Source: an uncultured Oscillospiraceae bacterium
GTDB taxonomy: Bacteria > Bacillota > Clostridia > Oscillospirales > Ruminococcaceae
Length of the DNA: 64,000 nt
Direction: 5' to 3'
Assembly: GCA_934465295.1 (NCBI GenBank)
Contig: CAKSKU010000001.1
Span: forward strand, 248,001-312,000
Shown here: positions 26,289 through 35,272 of the stretch, piece by piece
Layout of the letters: each line of letters opens with the position of its first letter
Numbering within the stretch: position 1 is the first letter of the stretch
The notes under the pieces: model-generated
The model's database searches: none
The model's input: only the letters and a program-made list of their open reading frames with translations
What the model was told of the DNA's origin: nothing
Made by a program: the position numbers and the translations under genes

Positions 26289-26843
26289 TTGCAGGATTTC
26301 AAAACGGAGATTTCCACGCTCCATTCGGTAAAGATCGCAGTCTGCTATCTCCTCGACGAGATAGAAAAGCCGATCTCCGAAACGGAGCTTTACGAAATAG
26401 TGATGAAAAGCGAAGCCGTGAACTATTTCCACTACAACCAGGCTATCGACGAGCTGCTGAAAAGCGGAGCGGTAACAAAATTTGAAGAAAACGGTGAAAA
26501 ATTTTTTCGGCTTGAAGAAAAGGGCAGGCAAAGTGCGGAATGTTACAACGACTATGTTCCCTATCACTTCCGCAAGCGACTGCTGAAATCGGCGTTCGCA
26601 TTTTTTTCGGCGCAGAAGCGTGACAAGGAAGCAGCGATCGACATTACGGAGACCGCAACGGGTTATAACGTAAACTGCACGATAGGCGGCGGCGAGCTGG
26701 AGCTTATGCACTTTTCGATATATGCCCCCGACCGTGAACAAGCGGAGATAATAAAGGAAAAGATACACCTAAACCCCGAGCTTTTTTATACCAATGTTAT
26801 CGGATTTTTGTTGGATAACAAGGAAGAAGAATTTGATGGGTAA
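26289..26843 (+). CDS. DUF4364 family winged-helix protein
   Basis: A 184-residue protein of the DUF4364 family of Clostridia, with an N-terminal winged-helix-like fold (residues 1-80) and a C-terminal mixed domain. It may be a transcription regulator but no target is known. It starts at TTG with AAAGGGGCG upstream, 18 bases after aroC. Its stop codon TAA is the first codon of the heptad repeat TAATTCGGA, so the end of the gene was probably shaped by insertion of that element; the lost residues, if any, cannot be told. Confidence 0.75.
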   Translation: MQDFKTEISTLHSVKIAVCYLLDEIEKPISETELYEIVMKSEAVNYFHYNQAIDELLKSGAVTKFEENGEKFFRLEEKGRQSAECYNDYVPYHFRKRLLKSAFAFFSAQKRDKEAAIDITETATGYNVNCTIGGGELELMHFSIYAPDREQAEIIKEKIHLNPELFYTNVIGFLLDNKEEEFDG

Positions 26844-27240
26844 TTCGGAATGCGGAATGCGGAATTCGGAATTCGGAATTTTTGCAAAGCTAACATTTGT
26901 CGGCGATGCGAAGCCAACTAAAGTTTACGTTAATTCTGAAAGAATTTCGCTTTGTTTAAAGGGTGGCAGGGGTCAAGGGGACAGCGTCCCATTGTCGCTC
27001 TCCGCAGAGAGCGAAACTTCCTGAACTATCGCATAAAGCTTTGCATTAATAGAACAATATCTAACAGCTAAAAAGGCGCAATTCACATCAAAAAAGGTAA
27101 AACGAAATATGAGAAATCAAGTTTCGTAAACCCAAAAAATGTGAATTGCGCCATTCTTTTTTCATCAAAAATCTATCCTTGAAGCAAAAATTCACGAACA
27201 AAGTGAGTGGATTTTCGCTTCAAAACAGTATGAACGAAGA
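26841..27240 (+). repeat. Heptad-bounded composite element R1
   Basis: Starts with an ATTCGGA heptad array (about 26841-26880) abutting the DUF4364 stop. Next come a conserved block with GTCGCTCTCC-GC-AGAGAGCG near 26994-27012, a palindrome of 14-bp arms GGCGCAATTCACAT (27075-27088) and ATGTGAATTGCGCC (27139-27152), and a hairpin with 17-base arms (27179-27195 and 27207-27223). The same order recurs at 32467-32870, 59843-60225 and 60298-60665. No coding frame in it is convincing. Confidence 0.8.
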
Positions 27241-27301
27241 TAGTTTTGTAAGAAAAAAACCAAAATTGCAGCTACGGATACCGCAAAGCATTTTCCCTAA
27301 A

Positions 27302-27358
27302 TAAAAAACCTGTTTCCAAAGATTTGATCTATTCTTTGAAAACAGGGCTATTTTTTGG
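27302..27358 (-). terminator. Terminator of pcrA
   Basis: CCTGTTTCCAAAGA (27309-27322) pairs with TCTTTGAAAACAGG (27333-27346) with one mismatch. It is T-rich on both outer sides, so it could act in both directions. Its stem resembles hairpins at 36231-36265 and 53254-53297. Confidence 0.75.
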
Positions 27359-27373
27359 GGGAAGAAAACAACA

Positions 27374-29755
27374 TTACAGCTTTTTCAGTCTTGCAAAGTT
27401 TGCCATTATTTTCTTTGTGCCTACCTTGTCAAAAGCGATCTCGAGCATTGCATCGTTGGACATTTTCTTGACCGAGATGATAACGCCCTCGCCGAACATA
27501 TTATGCGATACCTTTTCGCCTACGCTGTAATCGGCTTCGGTTTTCTGCGCTTTTTTGAGCTGCTGATTTACTATCTGGCTCTTTAAGTCGTAGGTCGGTG
27601 CGGCTACGATGAAGCTGTCGTCCTCGCTCTCCTCGTCGTGGTTATGGACAGTGTTGTCTATTCTTTCGACATACTCGGCGGGTATTTCCTTGACGAAGCG
27701 TGAGATGGTATTCATCGATGTTGAGCCGTACATCATTCGCCTTACTGCGTGCGAGATATAGAGCTTGCGCTTTGCACGGGTTATTGCGACGTATGCAAGG
27801 CGGCGTTCCTCCTCAAGGTCTTCAACGGTGTCCATACTTCTCTTGCTCGGGAAAAGTCCTTCCTCCATGCCGACGATAAACACGGTATGGAACTCCAGTC
27901 CTTTCGCCGAATGAACGGTCATAAGGTTCACGGCATCGGTCGTGGTGTCCATTCTGTCGGCATCGGTGAAGAGGGAGATTTCTTCGAGAAATCCTGAAAG
28001 CGACGGTACGTCTTGTTCATCGGTCTTGCTGTTGATATAATTTTGGATATTGGATTTAAGTTCGGCGATATTTTCAAGCTTGGTCGTGCCTTCCTCACCG
28101 AGCGAGCGCATATAGTCGCCGTAGCCTGTGACATCGAGGACTTCATCGACAAGCTCATCGAGAGGTTCGTTCGCTGCGAAAACGGCAAGGCGTTCAAACA
28201 TTGCGGCTGCCTTTTTGAGCGGAGCGACCTTTTTGCCGAGCATCGGGTACTGGTCTACGTCCTGCATAATGCTTATCGGGGAAATCCCGAGGTCGTCCGA
28301 TATCTGCTCGATCATTGAGACGGTCGCATCGCCTATTCCCCGCTTCGGCTCGTTGATGATACGCTTAAAGCGGAGCATATCCATACTGTTATTTATCACG
28401 GAGAGATATGCGATCATATCACGGATCTCCTTGCGGTCATAGAAGCGCAGACCGCCGATGACACGGTACGGAATGCCCTTAAGGGTAAATTCACGTTCGA
28501 GTGCGTTCGACTGGGCGTTTGTGCGGTATAAAACGGCGAAGTCACGGAACTCCCTGCCGTCCTTGTTCTGCTCAGTGATCGTATCTGCGACAAAGCTTGC
28601 CTCGCCGTGTTCGTCCATAGCTTTGTAGAGGGTTATTTTATCGCCATCGCCGACATCTGTCCAGAGATTTTTGTCGTTGCGGCTGCTGTTATGTGCGATA
28701 ACGGCGTTTGCGGCACTGAGGATATTCTGCGTTGAGCGGTAGTTCTGTTCAAGTCTTATCACGGCTGCACCGCTGAACTGCTCCTCGAATTTAAGGATAT
28801 TTTCGATAGTTGCGCCGCGGAATTTATAGATAGACTGGTCATCGTCGCCGACAACGCAGATATTTCCGAATTTTTCCGAGAGAAGCGTTACAAGGCGGAG
28901 CTGTGCATAGTTCGTGTCCTGATACTCGTCCACCATTATGTAGCGGTAGAGGTTGCTGTAATGGTCGAGGACGTCGCTGCATTCGGTGAAAAGACGAACG
29001 GTAAGGCAGATTATATCGTCAAAATCGACTGCGTTCGCTGCGACAAGCTTTTTCTGATAGGCTGTGTAGAGCTTTGAGATGCCTATTTTATAATAGTCTC
29101 CGCCGGTCTGCTCTGCGTAAAGCTCGGGTGTGAGGAGGTCGTCCTTTGCGTGGGAGATTGCGGTAATGACAGCCTTCGGGTTAAATATCTTATCGGACAT
29201 ATCGAGGGGTTCATAGCAGAATTTGAGCAGACGGAGGCTGTCGTCGCTGTCATAGATGACGAAGTCGTGACCGTAGCCGATGCGCTCTATCTCACGTCTT
29301 AAAATTCTCACGCAGACGGAGTGGAAGGTTGCGGCGGTGATGTTAGCGGCGTTCTCGCCGAGCATTGTTTCAAGTCGCTCCTTAAGCTCGCCTGCGGCTT
29401 TATTCGTAAAAGTGATAGCCATTATCTTCCACGGGTCAACGGGGTTCACGGCAGCAATTTCCCTAAGGCGCAGGACAGTCTCCTCGTCCTTTTCGCCGTT
29501 ATAGGATTCGAGGAAGGTCACATCGTCCTCGTTTGCCGAAGCAGGCACGTTCGTATCGTTATAAGCCGAGCCGAAATTGACCATATTCGCAATTCTGTTA
29601 ACAAGCACTGAAGTTTTTCCGCTTCCTGCGCCTGCTAAGATAAGGACAGGTCCTTCGGTCGTGAAAACGGCTTTTTTCTGCATATCGTTAAGCCTTACGA
29701 AATATTTCTCCAATGCTTTTTTTCTTGCGCTGATAAAATCATCTTTGACTGACAT
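27374..29755 (-). CDS. pcrA: ATP-dependent DNA helicase PcrA/UvrD
   Basis: A 793-residue superfamily 1 helicase with Walker A GAGSGKTSVL near residue 41, the DEYQDTN motif II, QNYRSTQNIL and MTVHSAKGLEF, and the C-terminal PcrA-type tail VGEKVSHNMFGEGVI that binds RNA polymerase. It acts in nucleotide excision repair and removal of recombination and transcription blocks. ATG is preceded by CGGAGG. Length is slightly above the B. subtilis enzyme. It has a promoter (29814-29822) and its own terminator. Confidence 0.96.
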   Translation of the reverse strand: MSVKDDFISARKKALEKYFVRLNDMQKKAVFTTEGPVLILAGAGSGKTSVLVNRIANMVNFGSAYNDTNVPASANEDDVTFLESYNGEKDEETVLRLREIAAVNPVDPWKIMAITFTNKAAGELKERLETMLGENAANITAATFHSVCVRILRREIERIGYGHDFVIYDSDDSLRLLKFCYEPLDMSDKIFNPKAVITAISHAKDDLLTPELYAEQTGGDYYKIGISKLYTAYQKKLVAANAVDFDDIICLTVRLFTECSDVLDHYSNLYRYIMVDEYQDTNYAQLRLVTLLSEKFGNICVVGDDDQSIYKFRGATIENILKFEEQFSGAAVIRLEQNYRSTQNILSAANAVIAHNSSRNDKNLWTDVGDGDKITLYKAMDEHGEASFVADTITEQNKDGREFRDFAVLYRTNAQSNALEREFTLKGIPYRVIGGLRFYDRKEIRDMIAYLSVINNSMDMLRFKRIINEPKRGIGDATVSMIEQISDDLGISPISIMQDVDQYPMLGKKVAPLKKAAAMFERLAVFAANEPLDELVDEVLDVTGYGDYMRSLGEEGTTKLENIAELKSNIQNYINSKTDEQDVPSLSGFLEEISLFTDADRMDTTTDAVNLMTVHSAKGLEFHTVFIVGMEEGLFPSKRSMDTVEDLEEERRLAYVAITRAKRKLYISHAVRRMMYGSTSMNTISRFVKEIPAEYVERIDNTVHNHDEESEDDSFIVAAPTYDLKSQIVNQQLKKAQKTEADYSVGEKVSHNMFGEGVIISVKKMSNDAMLEIAFDKVGTKKIMANFARLKKL

Positions 29756-29813
29756 TTGAATCCTCCGAATATTGGGAACAGAAAAATTTTCCCTGATAGT
29801 AAGTTATAAAATT

Positions 29814-29822
29814 ATTATATCA
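29814..29822 (-). promoter_or_regulatory. Extended -10 promoter of pcrA
   Basis: Minus-strand TGATATAAT gives an extended -10 box (TATAAT at 29814-29819), about 55 bases before the pcrA ATG. No good -35 box was seen. Confidence 0.5.
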
Positions 29823-29981
29823 CAACCTTATCACAAACGGAAGTAATTTCTTCACTATTTTACATATTGATAATATTTTTAAAACAGTTTTTTTACGTTT
29901 AGGAAATTTCTTCTATCGATAAAAAGCTGCACAGGCTCATATTTCCGTATGCCAAATATACAGTTCTTCAATATGATAACT

Positions 29982-29998
29982 TTGTGAAAACTGCACAA
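29982..29998. promoter_or_regulatory. Palindrome TTGTG-N7-CACAA upstream of fucO
   Basis: TTGTG (29982-29986) and CACAA (29994-29998) form a perfect 5-bp inverted repeat 42 bp upstream of the fucO -35 box. It resembles the Rex (NADH-sensing) half-sites TTGTG/CACAA, but the spacing is one base shorter than the usual 18-bp Rex site, so the assignment is weak. Confidence 0.35.
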
Positions 29999-30039
29999 AA
30001 AAGTTTACAAAAGATTTTTGGTAAATTTATATATTTTTG

Positions 30040-30068
30040 TAGACAAATTACTTGCAGTGTTGTATAAT
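30040..30068 (+). promoter_or_regulatory. Promoter of fucO
   Basis: TAGACA (30040-30045), 17-bp spacer, TATAAT (30063-30068). The transcript would have a leader of about 165 bases. Confidence 0.65.
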
Positions 30069-30074
30069 ATAGAT

Positions 30075-30242
30075 AATTCAAGACGAAAAAGAGGTGACTT
30101 TATACATATTTTAAACAGAACAGCGTATATTCCGACGATTCTGTTTGAATCCGCCGTAAAAATTGCATAAAACGGCTCAGAAATCAGATTTTTAGGAAAG
30201 CTCAGGCTTTTCAGACTAAAAAATAAAAAGGAGTGCTTTTAA
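30075..30242 (+). promoter_or_regulatory. Long structured leader of fucO
   Basis: The leader carries AAACAGAA (30113-30120) pairing with TTCTGTTT (30139-30146) and ends with AAAAAGGAGTG before ATG. No riboswitch class was recognised. Confidence 0.35.
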
Positions 30243-31391
30243 ATGGCAAACAGATTTATCCTCAATGAAACTTCTTATCACGGTGCAGGCGCTATAAACG
30301 CTATCGCTGACGAAGCTAAGGGCAGAGGCTTCAAAAAAGCTCTCGTATGCTCCGACCCTGACCTTATCAAGTTCGGCGTTACAAAGAAAGTAACCGATGT
30401 TCTTGACAACGCAGGTCTTGCATACACACTTTATTCCGAGATCAAGCCTAATCCGACCATTGAAAACGTTCAGTCGGGCGTTGCCGCTTTCAAGGCTGCC
30501 GAGGCAGATTACCTCATCGCTATCGGCGGCGGTTCTTCGATGGACACAGCAAAGGCTATCGGCATTATCATCGCAAACCCCGAATTTGCTGATGTTGTAA
30601 GCCTTGAGGGCGTTGCTGACACGAAGAACAAGTCTGTTCCTATCCTTGCAGTTCCTACAACAGCAGGCACGGCAGCAGAGGTCACTATCAACTACGTTAT
30701 CACAGATGCCGCAAAGAACAGAAAGATGGTTTGCGTTGACCCACACGACATTCCTGTCGTTGCATTCGTTGACCCTGATATGATGTCCTCGATGCCAAAG
30801 GGACTTACCGCCGCAACAGGTATGGATGCACTCACACACGCTATCGAAGGCTACATCACCAAGGGCGCTTGGGAGCTTTCCGATATGTTCCACCTCAAAG
30901 CAATCGAGATCATTTCCAGAAGCCTCAGAGGTGCTGTTGCGAACACCAAGGAAGGCAGGACTGATATGGCTCTCGGTCAGTATGTTGCAGGCATGGGCTT
31001 CTCGAACGTAGGTCTTGGCATCGTTCACTCAATGGCTCACCCACTCGGTGCGCTTTATGACACACCGCACGGCGTTGCAAACGCTATCATTCTCCCGACA
31101 GTTATGGAATACAATGCTCCCGCAACGGGCGAAAAGTACCGTGAGATCGCAAGAGCAATGGGCGTAAAGGGCGTTGATGAAATGTCGCAGGTGGAATACA
31201 GAAAGGCAGCTATCGATGCAGTTAAGCAGCTTTCCAAGGACGTTGGAATTCCTGCCGACCTTAAGGACATCGTTAAACCTGAGGATATCCCGTTCCTTGC
31301 ACAGTCGGCTTACGATGATGCTTGCCGTCCGGGCAACCCAAGAGATACTTCCGTTGAAGAGATCAGCGAGCTTTACAAGTCGCTTCTTTGA
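30243..31391 (+). CDS. fucO: Iron-containing alcohol dehydrogenase, lactaldehyde reductase (FucO) type
   Basis: A 382-residue group III dehydrogenase. It follows E. coli FucO along its whole length, e.g. MANRFILNET, DYLIAIGGGSS, PTTAGTAAEVTINYVITD and AATGMDALTHAIEGYITKGA. Iron ligands fall at D195, H199, H262 and H276. It should reduce L-lactaldehyde to 1,2-propanediol with NADH in fucose or rhamnose fermentation, or act as a general alcohol dehydrogenase. No fucose-pathway genes flank it, so the substrate is not certain. It is a single gene with promoter, long leader and terminator. Confidence 0.9.
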   Translation: MANRFILNETSYHGAGAINAIADEAKGRGFKKALVCSDPDLIKFGVTKKVTDVLDNAGLAYTLYSEIKPNPTIENVQSGVAAFKAAEADYLIAIGGGSSMDTAKAIGIIIANPEFADVVSLEGVADTKNKSVPILAVPTTAGTAAEVTINYVITDAAKNRKMVCVDPHDIPVVAFVDPDMMSSMPKGLTAATGMDALTHAIEGYITKGAWELSDMFHLKAIEIISRSLRGAVANTKEGRTDMALGQYVAGMGFSNVGLGIVHSMAHPLGALYDTPHGVANAIILPTVMEYNAPATGEKYREIARAMGVKGVDEMSQVEYRKAAIDAVKQLSKDVGIPADLKDIVKPEDIPFLAQSAYDDACRPGNPRDTSVEEISELYKSLL

Positions 31392-31410
31392 TAAAGTTAC
31401 ATAACCTCCG

Positions 31411-31453
31411 CAGTCCGAGCGCATTTTGTGTTCGGACTGCTCATTCTTTTTTT
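31411..31453 (+). terminator. Terminator after fucO
   Basis: CAGTCCGA (31411-31418) pairs with TCGGACTG (31432-31439), then TCATTC and a run of T. Confidence 0.85.
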
Positions 31454-31466
31454 AGTGAGAAAATAA

Positions 31467-31766
31467 ATGAAATTCAGATTTACTGTTGATATTGACAATG
31501 TTGATTATGCGCAAATAATAAGAGCGATCCTGCCTTATGTCAACAAGGCAGATATTCCACTGCCGTCTGCGGTGCTTGATGCAGCGGAGGCTCCCGGAGT
31601 GCTTGAAAACTTTCTTCGCTTCATTCCGCAGGAGGAGCAGGACAGGCTCGTACTTTCGCTTTTCGAGAAAAACAGCGGCAAGCTGACCGAAGCAGCTGTA
31701 CGCTTTGCGGACAAGCACGGTGTTGATGCAAAAATTTCGGGGTTGAGGCTTGAAGAAAAGCTGTAA
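31467..31766 (+). CDS. Conserved-looking hypothetical protein (99 aa)
   Basis: A 99-residue protein starting MKFRFTVDIDNVDYAQIIRA; predominantly helical, no membrane segment, signal or cysteine. The ATG follows GTGAGAAAATAA, so the ribosome site is poor. It sits between the fucO terminator and the nitroreductase gene, read in the same direction. Codon use matches its neighbours, which supports a real gene. I do not recognise the family. Confidence 0.6.
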   Translation: MKFRFTVDIDNVDYAQIIRAILPYVNKADIPLPSAVLDAAEAPGVLENFLRFIPQEEQDRLVLSLFEKNSGKLTEAAVRFADKHGVDAKISGLRLEEKL

Positions 31767-31844
31767 AGTGTTTATACATTACACGCTCTGTTATGACGCA
31801 GATACGTCGTTTTTCAAAGGATACAAAATAGCAAAGTAAGTCAA

Positions 31845-31867
31845 CTGTAAAGCTCATTGCTTTACAG
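31845..31867 (+). promoter_or_regulatory. Hairpin just upstream of the nitroreductase ribosome site
   Basis: CTGTAAAGC (31845-31853) pairs perfectly with GCTTTACAG (31859-31867), 5-base loop, a few bases before the Shine-Dalgarno TGGAGAT. It lacks a T-run, so it may act on translation or mRNA stability rather than termination. Confidence 0.4.
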
Positions 31868-31885
31868 CTTTATGGAGATGATCTT

Positions 31886-32404
31886 ATGAACGAAACAATA
31901 AAAACGCTTACAACAAGAAGAAGTGTGCGTTCCTACAAGGACACGCCCGTCCCCGATGATGTTCTGAAAGAGATACTGCTCGCAGGTGAATATGCACCGA
32001 GCGGAATGCACAAGATGCCTGCCGTTATGGTCGTTGTCACGGACAAAGAAACCATTGCAAAGCTTTCAAAGCTCAACGCACAGATAATGGGTAAGGACGT
32101 TGATCCTTTCTACGGTGCGCCGACGGTAGTAATTGTTTTCTCGGACACTTCCTCGCACACATATCTCGAGGACGGAACGCTCGTTATGGGAAATCTTATG
32201 AATGCTGCGGCTTCACTCGGAGTTTCGTCCTGCTGGATACACCGTGCAAAGGAGATGTTCCGAACCGACGAGGGCAAGGAATTTATGAAAAAATGGGGTC
32301 TTGACGACCGCTATGTCGGCATCGGCAACTGCATTTTAGGCTATGCGAACGGTGACATCCCCTCGCCTGTTGCAAGGAAAGACGGATATGTTATTTTTGA
32401 CTAA
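31886..32404 (+). CDS. Nitroreductase family protein
   Basis: A 172-residue FMN-dependent oxidoreductase: TTRRSVRSYKDTPVPDDVLK near the N-terminus binds FMN phosphate, APSGMHKMP follows, and the C-terminus has GIGNCILGYANGD. Proteins of this short type reduce nitro-aromatics, quinones or flavins using NAD(P)H in anaerobes; the actual substrate is unknown. The start at 31886 follows TGGAGATG. A terminator follows 7 bases after the stop. Confidence 0.85.
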   Translation: MNETIKTLTTRRSVRSYKDTPVPDDVLKEILLAGEYAPSGMHKMPAVMVVVTDKETIAKLSKLNAQIMGKDVDPFYGAPTVVIVFSDTSSHTYLEDGTLVMGNLMNAAASLGVSSCWIHRAKEMFRTDEGKEFMKKWGLDDRYVGIGNCILGYANGDIPSPVARKDGYVIFD

Positions 32405-32410
32405 GATATG

Positions 32411-32453
32411 AAAAACCGCCGTTCACTTTTTTTGTGGGCGGCTTTAGTTTTAA
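32411..32453 (+). terminator. Terminator after the nitroreductase gene
   Basis: AACCGCC (32414-32420) pairs with GGGCGG (32436-32441), reinforced by TTCAC/GTG, and followed by CTTTAGTTTT. Confidence 0.65.
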
Positions 32454-32466
32454 AATGCTTTTGTAA

Positions 32467-32870
32467 TGCACAACTTATTCATACTGTGTTGAAGCAAAAA
32501 TCCACTCACTTTGTTCGTGGATTTTCGCTTCAAGGATAGATTGTTTTAGGAAAAAAGAATGGCGCAATTCACATTTTTAGGTTTACAAACTGATTTCTCA
32601 TAGTTTGTTTTACCCTTTATTATGTGAATTGCGCCTTTTTTAGCTGTTATTATTTACGCTATTGCAACTGATTTTATGCTGTTAGTTTAGGGAGTTTCGC
32701 TCTCTGCGGAGAGCGATGAGGGACGCTGTCCCCTCAACCCCTGCAAGCCTTTGAATCAAGTCTAAATTCTTTACAGAATTACCTAAACTTTTGGTTGGCT
32801 TCGCATCACTCAAACCAAGTTAGGCTATGCAAATAATTCCGAATTCCGAATTCATAATTCCGAATTAATT
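32467..32870 (-). repeat. Heptad-bounded composite element R2 (inverted relative to R1)
   Basis: Carries, in reverse order to R1, the hairpin based on TTGAAGC/GCTTCAA, the palindrome arms GGCGCAATTCACAT (32561-32574) and ATGTGAATTGCGCC (32622-32635), the CGCTCTCTGC-GGAGAGCG block, and an inverted heptad array (32832-32870) ending 3 bases past the nadA stop. It separates the nitroreductase and nadA genes, which converge. Confidence 0.8.
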
Positions 32871-32872
32871 TA

Positions 32873-33784
32873 TCAGCCAAGTTCCAACATTCTATCGATG
32901 CAAACCGATGCACGTTTGATCTGCTTCTCGGGCATATTTATCTCGAGTCCGCCCTTTCCTATAAGGCAATTATAGACATCGACAAGTGTTGTTGACTTCA
33001 TATTCGGGCAGATAAGATGCTTTGAGAGCGGATAGAAGCTCTTATCGGGGCAGACATACTGGAGATGCTCGGCTATGGAAATTTCCGTTCCGATGATGAA
33101 CTCCTTTGCATCCGAATTTTTGGCAAAGTTCACGATGCCCGAGGTCGAGCCTATGTAATCGGCGTGGCTGCATACTGACGGCTGACATTCGGGGTGGACG
33201 AGGACGAGTGCATTCGGGTGCTTTTCCTTAGCTGCGATGACCTGCTTTTCGCTGACTGCGGCGTGGACGGGGCAGCCTCCCTGAATGAGTTTGAAATTCT
33301 TTTCGGGGAGCTGATCTCTGACGAATGCACCGAGGTTACAGTCGGGTATAAAGAGGATATTCTTTGCATCGAGCTTTTTGCAAATTTCGACGGCGGAGCT
33401 TGAAGTTACGCAGACATCGGCATATTCTTTGAGTGCTGCGGTGGTATTGATATAGGCAACTACTGTATAATCGGGGTACATTGCTTTAAGCTGGACGAGC
33501 TCCTCTGCGGAGATCTGTTCAGCCATTGGGCAGCCTGCTTCGGGGCAGGAGAGTATTACCTTTTTATTTGGTGAAAGAATTTTACAGGTCTCTGCCATAA
33601 AATGGACACCGCACATAATGAGGGTGTCGTTCTTATCCTCTGCGGCAAGCTGTGAGAGCTTGAACGAGTCGCCCGTATAGTCGGCAATCTCCTGGATCTC
33701 CTCCGCCTGATAGCTATGGGCGAGAATAGTTATGCCCTTTTCCTTCTTTATTTTCAAAATCTCCTGCTGGATATCCTTTACCAT
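32873..33784 (-). CDS. nadA: Quinolinate synthase A
   Basis: A 303-residue [4Fe-4S] enzyme condensing iminoaspartate with dihydroxyacetone phosphate to quinolinate for NAD. ILAHSYQAEEIQEIADYTGD, GVHFMAETCKIL, the CPEAGCPMA site and HPECQPSVC are family marks; the cluster ligands are most likely C85, C171 and C259. The start at 33784 follows AAAGGAA; five more residues are possible from an upstream in-frame codon. nadB and nadC, normally adjacent, are absent here, so this is an orphan nadA or the operon is split. Confidence 0.92.
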   Translation of the reverse strand: MVKDIQQEILKIKKEKGITILAHSYQAEEIQEIADYTGDSFKLSQLAAEDKNDTLIMCGVHFMAETCKILSPNKKVILSCPEAGCPMAEQISAEELVQLKAMYPDYTVVAYINTTAALKEYADVCVTSSSAVEICKKLDAKNILFIPDCNLGAFVRDQLPEKNFKLIQGGCPVHAAVSEKQVIAAKEKHPNALVLVHPECQPSVCSHADYIGSTSGIVNFAKNSDAKEFIIGTEISIAEHLQYVCPDKSFYPLSKHLICPNMKSTTLVDVYNCLIGKGGLEINMPEKQIKRASVCIDRMLELG

Positions 33785-33820
33785 AAGTTTCCTTTCCAAG
33801 CTTTACAAAAAATGAAAGCC

Positions 33821-35137
33821 TTAATCTTTATTTTCATCATCGGACGAATTCTCGGTGTCTTTATTTGTCTCGTCCGCACCTGATTTTTTATTGAATTTGA
33901 ACATTGCCGAGAGCGGTTTATGCATCATATTCTTTTTCTCCGCATTGACGGGGACAGCATCTGCGTAATAATCGGAGGTTTTCGTTGAAAGTCCTCTTCT
34001 TTCGAGCAGATAATTGACAAAATCACGGACGAGCGAATAGATAACTGCGAAGATCGGCACGCCGAGTATCATTCCTGCGAAGCCGAACAGACCGCCGCCG
34101 ACGAAGATGGCAAACATTACCCAGAATGCGGAAAGTCCTGTTGAGTCGCCGAGTATCTTCGGGCCGAGGATATTTCCGTCGAACTGCTGGAGGATAAAAA
34201 TGAAAATGACGAACGGAATGACCTGTCTCGGAGCGGCGAAAAGGAGCAGAAATGCGCTCGGGATAGCACCGATGAACGGACCGAAGAACGGGATAACGTT
34301 TGTAACGCCTACAACGACGCTGATAAGGGCAACGAAATCCATTTTCATTATCGACATACAAATAAAGGTAAGGATACCGATGATAGTTGAGTCGATGATC
34401 TTGCCCGAGATGAAGCCGCCGAGCATTTTATTCGTGCGTGCAGCGATGCCGTAGACAGCTTTTTTGCCGCCTTCGGGCAGGACAGCCGCAACAAATTTAC
34501 GCATCTGTGCGATGAAATTTTCCTTGCTGAAAAGGAGATAGATCGCAACGATAAAGCCGATGATAAAGTCACTAAGACCGCCGATAAAGCCGAGTGCGCC
34601 GTCCTTGAGCTTGACAGCAATCTCACCGAGCCTGGGGACAAGTTCATTGATAAAATCGGTCAGCTTTGGCTGAAGATCGTTGAACTGAGTCTGGACAAAG
34701 CTGTAAATATCGGGATAATCCTCGACAAATTTGTATATCCAGCTCTCAAAATTATTCAGATAAGTATTGAAATTCCGTGCAAGACCGATGACGCTTTCAA
34801 CTACCTGCGGCAGAAGCACGGCAACTATCGCAATAAGCACTGCAAGAAGCGAAAGCAGACCAAATGCGACACTAAGCGAACGGACGAGCTTTCTGTGAGG
34901 TTTATTCCGCTCGAAGCATTTTGAAAAGACACGTTCAAAGAACATCATCAGCGGATTGACGATATATGCGATAACGACGCCCCATGTAACCGGTGCGATC
35001 ACATCTGCAAATGAGGAAAGCACACCGCTTATAACGCTGAACTTCTGGACGATGACGACGAGAAGCAGGCATATTGCGAATGTTATGACTGTATAAAACG
35101 CAACTGTTGTGTACTTTTGATTAAATTCTATCTTCAT
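33821..35137 (-). CDS. AI-2E family transporter (PerM-like)
   Basis: A 438-residue membrane protein with about seven to eight transmembrane segments in the AI-2E/PerM pattern: two early helices, a long soluble loop (about residues 125-200), then a C-terminal bundle with GVTNVIPFFGPFIGAIPSAF and QQFDGNILGPKILGDSTGLS. A cytoplasmic tail (about 385-438), acidic and Asn-rich, follows. Substrates in Firmicutes are not settled (autoinducer export, Na/H antiport). It is read toward nadA, 36 bases away. Confidence 0.85.
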   Translation of the reverse strand: MKIEFNQKYTTVAFYTVITFAICLLLVVIVQKFSVISGVLSSFADVIAPVTWGVVIAYIVNPLMMFFERVFSKCFERNKPHRKLVRSLSVAFGLLSLLAVLIAIVAVLLPQVVESVIGLARNFNTYLNNFESWIYKFVEDYPDIYSFVQTQFNDLQPKLTDFINELVPRLGEIAVKLKDGALGFIGGLSDFIIGFIVAIYLLFSKENFIAQMRKFVAAVLPEGGKKAVYGIAARTNKMLGGFISGKIIDSTIIGILTFICMSIMKMDFVALISVVVGVTNVIPFFGPFIGAIPSAFLLLFAAPRQVIPFVIFIFILQQFDGNILGPKILGDSTGLSAFWVMFAIFVGGGLFGFAGMILGVPIFAVIYSLVRDFVNYLLERRGLSTKTSDYYADAVPVNAEKKNMMHKPLSAMFKFNKKSGADETNKDTENSSDDENKD

Positions 35138-35181
35138 ATTTACGTCCTCTTGTATTGAGCGGCTATGATAATTTTGCTACT

Positions 35182-35210
35182 ATTATAGCACTTTTTTTTC
35201 AGTTTGTAAA
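35182..35210 (-). promoter_or_regulatory. Promoter of the AI-2E transporter gene
   Basis: Minus-strand TTTACA (35205-35210), 17-bp spacer, TATAAT (35182-35187), about 45 bases before ATG. It probably serves nadA as well. Confidence 0.75.
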
Positions 35211-35272
35211 GATTTAACGGCGAAATATTTAAAAATTTTTTGGGAAGAATAAATTCGACAGGAGGTTTTGAT

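Noticed and set aside
26843..27024. Open frame coding MGNSECGMRNSEFG and similar text
   Set aside because: It is a translation of the heptad array and conserved element block; no ribosome site and the same text appears in every copy.
29756..30242. tRNA or small structured RNA in the pcrA-fucO spacer
   Set aside because: No cloverleaf or T-psi-C motif was found; AT-rich sequence with promoters only.
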